From the NCBI GenBank assembly GCA_045125095.1, contig JBGVMW010000134.1, positions 1-22,683 of the forward strand: a DNA stretch of 22,683 nucleotides. Reading direction: 5' to 3'. The DNA comes from JBGVMW01 sp045125095. GTDB taxonomy: Bacteria; Bacillota; Clostridia; Lachnospirales; Lachnospiraceae. A model generated the notes under the pieces. That model saw nothing but the letters and a program-made list of their open reading frames with translations. It ran no database searches and had not been told where the DNA came from. Position 1 is the first letter of the stretch; the number at the start of each line of letters is the position of its first letter. Below, piece after piece: positions 19,134 to 22,683 of the stretch. The position numbers were made by a program, and so were the translations under genes.

Positions 19134-19366
19134 TTATTTAATATTACTTTTCTCTATGAATTCTTCTATGCTTTCTACTTTTCCTTTTTCTATTCCTCGA
19201 TTTTCAAATATATCTATCATTACACACATGGTCACTTCCTCCTTCGGCTTATTTATAATCGATTCCTTAACTTCATTGTATCTTTTGTCTTTCGTAATTG
19301 CGAAAAATGCATCCAGCAAATCTTCCGGATGGCTGATTGTCTGATTCATCCGGATGTTCCTGTAAA
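19134..19366 (-). pseudogene. Twice-deleted copy of the Rpn-family gene
   Basis: The 71-codon frame MNQTISHPEDLLDAFF ... EEFIEKSNIK is nearly identical to the C-terminal part of the Rpn protein at 21292-22290. An internal in-frame deletion of 48 codons joins GIEKGK to VESIEEF. The N-terminal part is gone: catccggatgttcctgtaa, the codons for the start of the full gene, is joined directly to the codons before MNQ. That 596-bp deletion is out of frame and lies at a catc repeat present at both ends in the intact copy. No good ribosome binding site is seen for the remaining frame. It lies directly downstream of the AAA gene and is most likely non-functional. Confidence 0.85.
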
Positions 19367-19377
19367 TTCCCTAATCT

Positions 19378-21078
19378 TTAATCAACTATACGTTTCCTCA
19401 CCAAACAATTCTTCTTACAGAAACAAATTCCATATTGGACAAATCTATGATACCCTTCCAATTCCAATTCTGCCTTGTACTGCTTTTCTTCTATCTGCAT
19501 CAACGCTTCTTCACATTTTTCTTCCATCTGCTGGTAGGTATCTGCTTTTTTCAATTCCAGTATAAGTACCGTCTCTCTCTGGTCATATGGAACAAGCTGA
19601 ATATCCGGTCTGCCTTGTCCTGCTTCCCTGTTTGAGCGCAACTGATAATCCGGCATTCCCTGTACCAGTCCTGCAACGTAACCGTGATAAAAACTTTCCG
19701 CGTTGTCATGATAACTGATGCCCTCCATAAGCTGTCTTCTCAAAACCAGTTGCACCGCTTCACAATCTCCATCCAGTAGCGCATTGTACAGCGGTGTCCT
19801 ATCTGTCTGCTTTATCTTCTGTTCAAACCATTCTTGAATTGTATTCCTAAAAATATAGCGAATTTCTCTATTCGGAATTTTCAGTTGCAGGAAAATATTT
19901 TCTTCTTCCAATCTTTCTCCTATTTTTTTTAAGTACCCTGTAAAAAATAAAAAATTCCACAAATTATCTTGTGTCCGATATACATCCTCATAGGTAATGT
20001 CTTCATGTACCGGCTTTTCTATGCTTCCGCCTTGAATCAGAAGCTCTATCTCCTGCTTTACGGTGTCATCTGCCCGCTCCACCAATTCTCTTACGATACT
20101 GTTCGCGGAAGTATTGGACCAGTATGGTCTCGGAAGTACATTCTTGTTCTGCAATGCGGCATCTACATAATTAATCACGCTCCAGGGATTATATATTTCT
20201 GTCTCACCAAACAAATAGCCGTCATACCATTCCCTGACTTCCTCTTTCTTTTCAGACAATCCATATGCTTCCAACATTGCTTCTACTTCTTCCTGGGTAA
20301 AACCAAAACATTTGGCACAATATTGATCTATTACAGAGGTAATTTTCAAATTATTCATTCCTGTGAAAATAGATTCTTTACTGATTCTCAAGCATCCTGT
20401 AATAACTGCAAACTCCAAATTATCATTTGTCTTTAATGCAGATTCAAACAAGGAATGGATAAACTGTATCATCTCATTATAAAATCCTTGAAAAAAAGCA
20501 TTTTCCAAAGGAACGTCATATTCGTCTATCAAAATAATAACATTTCTATTGTGATATTTTTTCAGGCAGGCTGATAGAAATTTTAAGGCGTCTGCATATA
20601 GCAAAACATCATCTTTCTGCTCCAATATCGCTTTGTATTGTTCTTTTTCCCACTGTGATAAAGCGCCACCTTCCAAAACATATCTATGTCTGTCATATTC
20701 CTCTCTGATTTGTTTTTTTAACATGTTGTATGCCATCTCATAATTCGGCTGCTTCGCTGATTTCAAAGATAAAAAAATAACCGGATACTTACCCATATGG
20801 CTGGTGTATTGTTCCCCGGCATCCATGATTTTCATGCCATCGAAGTAATGCTTATTATCAGTCACAGTTCCATGAATATCAGTATCCTGCTCAAAAAATG
20901 TCTTGAGCATGCTAAGTGCAAGGGTTTTCCCAAAACGACGCGGGCGTGTAAACAAGTTCACTAACACGCCTGTATCCAGCAACTCTTTTATGAAAAGTGA
21001 TTTATCTACATAATAATATGATTTATCAATAATGCTTTTATAATTTTCAATTCCAATTGAAATAGGGTTCTTCTCCAT
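19378..21078 (-). CDS. AAA-ATPase-like protein with C-terminal PD-(D/E)XK nuclease domain
   Basis: This belongs to the common gut-bacterial family with an AAA-ATPase-like domain (PF09820 type) and a PD-(D/E)XK domain (PF08011 type, formerly DUF1703). Visible are the opening GIENYKSIIDKSYYYVDKS, a P-loop RPRRFGKTLALSML (about 45-58), Walker B VIILIDEYDVPLE (about 180-190), and the conserved EWYDGYLFG and YNPWSVINY. The nuclease motif is GRPD (about 490) with LELKKA about 15 residues later. At 566 residues it is full length. GGAGGT lies 10 bases before the ATG at 21078 and 4 bases before an in-frame GTG at 21084, so the start is uncertain by two codons. The family is abundant and of unknown role; mobility or defence functions are conjecture. 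It is flanked by two Rpn copies. Confidence 0.88.
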   Translation of the reverse strand: MEKNPISIGIENYKSIIDKSYYYVDKSLFIKELLDTGVLVNLFTRPRRFGKTLALSMLKTFFEQDTDIHGTVTDNKHYFDGMKIMDAGEQYTSHMGKYPVIFLSLKSAKQPNYEMAYNMLKKQIREEYDRHRYVLEGGALSQWEKEQYKAILEQKDDVLLYADALKFLSACLKKYHNRNVIILIDEYDVPLENAFFQGFYNEMIQFIHSLFESALKTNDNLEFAVITGCLRISKESIFTGMNNLKITSVIDQYCAKCFGFTQEEVEAMLEAYGLSEKKEEVREWYDGYLFGETEIYNPWSVINYVDAALQNKNVLPRPYWSNTSANSIVRELVERADDTVKQEIELLIQGGSIEKPVHEDITYEDVYRTQDNLWNFLFFTGYLKKIGERLEEENIFLQLKIPNREIRYIFRNTIQEWFEQKIKQTDRTPLYNALLDGDCEAVQLVLRRQLMEGISYHDNAESFYHGYVAGLVQGMPDYQLRSNREAGQGRPDIQLVPYDQRETVLILELKKADTYQQMEEKCEEALMQIEEKQYKAELELEGYHRFVQYGICFCKKNCLVRKRIVD

Positions 21079-21094
21079 GAGCACTCACACCTCC

Positions 21095-21140
21095 AGTTAC
21101 TGCTATTATATACTATTTCTCCATGCAGTTTATAGTAACT
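21095..21140 (-). promoter_or_regulatory. Probable AAA gene promoter with overlapping dyads
   Basis: On the minus strand a perfect TATAAT lies at about 21108-21103, in an AT-rich context (agtaTATAATag). The -35 is poor. TACTAT and ATAGTA arms, and GTTACT and AGTAAC arms, straddle it, which suggests a repressor-controlled promoter. Only the -10 and the dyads are seen. Confidence 0.4.
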
Positions 21141-21205
21141 AATTTACGAAAATTTAAACACGCCTATCCCTGTTGCGTTACTTCTTATACCATTATGATA
21201 TCTTG

Positions 21206-21247
21206 CAAAAAAGGAACAAGCGAAGGTTTCGCTCCGCCCTTTTTTTG
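21206..21247. terminator. Bidirectional intrinsic terminator after the Rpn gene
   Basis: AGCGAA and TTCGCT form the inner stem around a 3-nt loop. Outer G/C pairs and A- and T-runs of six to seven flank it on both sides, with two mismatches between. On the minus strand it ends the Rpn transcript about 45 bases past its stop. The symmetry would also work on the plus strand. Confidence 0.85.
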
Positions 21248-21291
21248 ACCACCTCTGGGCCGTTTATTGTAAGATAATTTTCCTATTTGAA

Positions 21292-22290
21292 TTACTTCAT
21301 GCCACTTTTCTCTATGAATTCTTCTATGCTTTCTACCTTGGCAGACAGCTTAAGTAATGTTTTCAATTTGTCTACGTCTGTTTCCTGCATAATGCATTCT
21401 TCTAGCCACGCTGGGACTGTACCATATTCTTCAAGCAATTCTATAATGCCTTCTGCTTTTCCTTCCGCTTTTCCTTCTTCCTTTCCTTTTTCTATTCCTT
21501 GATTTTCAAATATATCTATCATTACACACATCGACACTTCCTCCTTCGGCTTATTTATAATCGTTTCCTTAACTTCATTGTATCTTTTGTCTTTCGTAAT
21601 TGTGAAAAATGCATCCAGCAAATCTTCCGGATGGCTGATTGTCTGATTCATCTCGTGCGCTAACTTTATTATTTTTTCCGGGTCATTTTTGCACGCTAAA
21701 TATTCTACCAACAGACGAACATCTGACGTGAAGCGTTCCCTCACTTCCGGTGACAGCTTGCCCATGTGAACAAAATTCATCTGATAATTTTGAATAAAAG
21801 GCAATGCTTCCTGCTTCAGTTCTTCAGGAATGTCTAGCATACCATACATATCCTTTGGAGCATCCCATTCCTTTTGTCCATAATACGCCACTAACGTAAT
21901 GACTGGCACCAGCTTCTGGTCTTTATGGATTTTCTGAATATATGCCTGTTTTTCGTTCCTGCGGTTCTCATCCATGTAATCCTTCACTTGCTTATCATAC
22001 GCTGCAAAATCATATCCCATACAGCGCAAAGGCATTGTGTAATCAAGGTAATCCTGATTCTCTAATCCCATTAAAAGATATAATGCACCGTTTCTTTTAT
22101 CCTGCATCAGTATATCACGGGTTCTTTCCCGCAATTCGCCTACGGCATCATTATGACGACTTGGCGACTGCTCTAACGTAAGATCTGATGGATTAATAAT
22201 TTTCTTGCCCGAAAATACCAGACTATTGAATATGTCTGCAAATACATCCGGATGTTCCTGTAACTTCTTTTTTGCTATGTCTTTTTGCAA
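21292..22290 (-). CDS. Rpn-family PD-(D/E)XK nuclease / putative transposase-like protein
   Basis: The 332-residue product belongs to the Rpn/YhgA-like group (recombination-promoting nuclease, often labelled PD-(D/E)XK nuclease family transposase). The segment NGALYLLMGLENQDYLDYTM (about 67-86) carries the E-x-Q part of the active site. PVITLVAYYGQKEWDAP (about 128-144) and the KLAHEMNQTISHPEDLLDAF region are typical of gut Firmicute members. Near the C-terminus GKEEGKAEGKAEG is a lysine/glutamate repeat common in this family. The start is TTG at 22290, with GGAGG 7 bases upstream; no ATG offers a comparable site. Known relatives nick or cut DNA and promote RecA-independent recombination, but few are characterised. 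A decayed second copy lies at 19134. Confidence 0.85.
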   Translation of the reverse strand: MQKDIAKKKLQEHPDVFADIFNSLVFSGKKIINPSDLTLEQSPSRHNDAVGELRERTRDILMQDKRNGALYLLMGLENQDYLDYTMPLRCMGYDFAAYDKQVKDYMDENRRNEKQAYIQKIHKDQKLVPVITLVAYYGQKEWDAPKDMYGMLDIPEELKQEALPFIQNYQMNFVHMGKLSPEVRERFTSDVRLLVEYLACKNDPEKIIKLAHEMNQTISHPEDLLDAFFTITKDKRYNEVKETIINKPKEEVSMCVMIDIFENQGIEKGKEEGKAEGKAEGIIELLEEYGTVPAWLEECIMQETDVDKLKTLLKLSAKVESIEEFIEKSGMK

Positions 22291-22370
22291 CTTCCTACCT
22301 CCAATTTAAACATAATTGCCCTGGTTCTTCAATAGTAATTTTCTATCCGTGCTCTTTTTTCATCTGAAAT

Positions 22371-22405
22371 CATTGGCGAAATGCCGGAACTTAGATTTTG
22401 TGAAA
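22371..22405. repeat. Leader motif shared with the glycosyltransferase gene (copy 2)
   Basis: This is the counterpart of 19035-19068, with the same cattggc, atgccgg and ttgtgaaa blocks in the same orientation. It lies about 80 bases before the Rpn start and after a TATAAT-like element. The inner palindrome is less perfect here. Confidence 0.6.
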
Positions 22406-22428
22406 TTGAACATCAAATTAACGAATTT

Positions 22429-22460
22429 ATTATAATATATCTGGGATGGAAACACAAGTA
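22429..22460 (-). promoter_or_regulatory. Possible Rpn gene promoter
   Basis: On the minus strand a perfect TATAAT occurs within atatatTATAATaaat near 22435-22430. The -35 candidate TTGTGT, 17 bases upstream, is weak. A leader of about 140 nt would follow. Confidence 0.35.
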
Positions 22461-22596
22461 TTTTCAAATGTGTCATCATATATAATCCTTGCTCATTATA
22501 AACTTCTAGACTTTTATTCTATCTTCCTGCCCTGTTCCTTTTGGTGCTCTAGCACTGCAACCTTAGGCACAAGGGAGTTAGCGGAATTTTAAATGG
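22461..22596. other. Non-coding stretch at the right side
   Basis: I see no gene here. The block cttaggcacaaggg (22563-22576) resembles cttaggcacgaagg in the large repeat at 463-476. The match is short. Confidence 0.35.
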
Positions 22597-22644
22597 AAAG
22601 GGCTGCCAGCAACAGTTAAGATTCGCTGACTTGGCAGCCCTTTT
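22597..22644. terminator. Strong hairpin at the right edge, probable terminator
   Basis: AAAGGGCTGCCA (22597-22608) pairs with TGGCAGCCCTTT (22632-22643) over 12 bp. On the plus strand TTTTGGGG follows; on the minus strand TTTCC follows. It probably terminates a gene lying beyond the window on one side. The loop begins with gcaacag, so 13 bases of this hairpin (ctgccagcaacag) also occur in the left repeat at 386-398. Confidence 0.65.
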
Positions 22645-22683
22645 GGGGAAGAGATTATTGTGTAAGGGACATTTCCTTAAACC

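Noticed and set aside
19134..22290. Classical insertion sequence with terminal inverted repeats
   Set aside because: The Rpn and AAA proteins have PD-(D/E)XK-type motifs, not a DDE or HUH transposase, and I see no terminal inverted repeats or target duplication at the edges.

Overview
The window looks like chromosome of a low-GC Firmicute, most probably a Clostridia member of the Lachnospiraceae type. The grounds are the rpmG-secE-nusG-rplKAJL-rpoBC order, strong AGGAGG-type ribosome binding sites, a ThyX rather than ThyA thymidylate synthase, a SWIM/SNF2 helicase, a DUF3880-type glycosyltransferase and the AT-rich leaders. The species is not identifiable by eye. Every gene I can support is on the minus strand, so transcription runs from high to low coordinates.

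Layout in transcription order. (1) 22683-19134, accessory segment: a full-length Rpn-family PD-(D/E)XK protein read from a TTG codon, a bidirectional terminator, an AAA-ATPase-like/PD-(D/E)XK protein, then a twice-deleted second copy of the Rpn gene. The AAA gene is therefore flanked by two direct Rpn copies. (2) 19021-17849, a DUF3880/CgeB-like glycosyltransferase. (3) 17783-13632, thyX with a clear promoter, then a SWIM-zinc-finger SNF2 helicase and its terminator. (4) 13649-12020, an orphan FliD-like protein whose promoter and terminator overlap the neighbouring terminator and promoter. (5) 12080-8472, rpmG, secE, nusG, rplK, rplA, the L10 leader, rplJ, rplL and an intrinsic terminator. (6) 8351-641, rpoB and rpoC with their own promoter and a strong terminator. 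(7) 600-1, gene-free DNA packed with inverted repeats.

The conserved block makes the transcription and translation machinery and carries visible regulation. Two sites resembling the L1-binding region of 23S rRNA lie ahead of rplK and rplA. A complete L10 leader with attenuator lies ahead of rplJ. A terminator followed by a new promoter separates rplL from rpoB. I see no gene for rpsL or other str-operon members downstream of rpoC inside the window.

The least explained stretch is 1-600. A repeat of roughly 120 bp occurs there as two inverted arms (146-267 and 374-494), plus a third partial copy (495-561) that matches one arm perfectly over 30 bp. The stretch is rich in CTAAG/CTTAG. Fragments of its sequence recur at 17833 and possibly near the right edge of the window.
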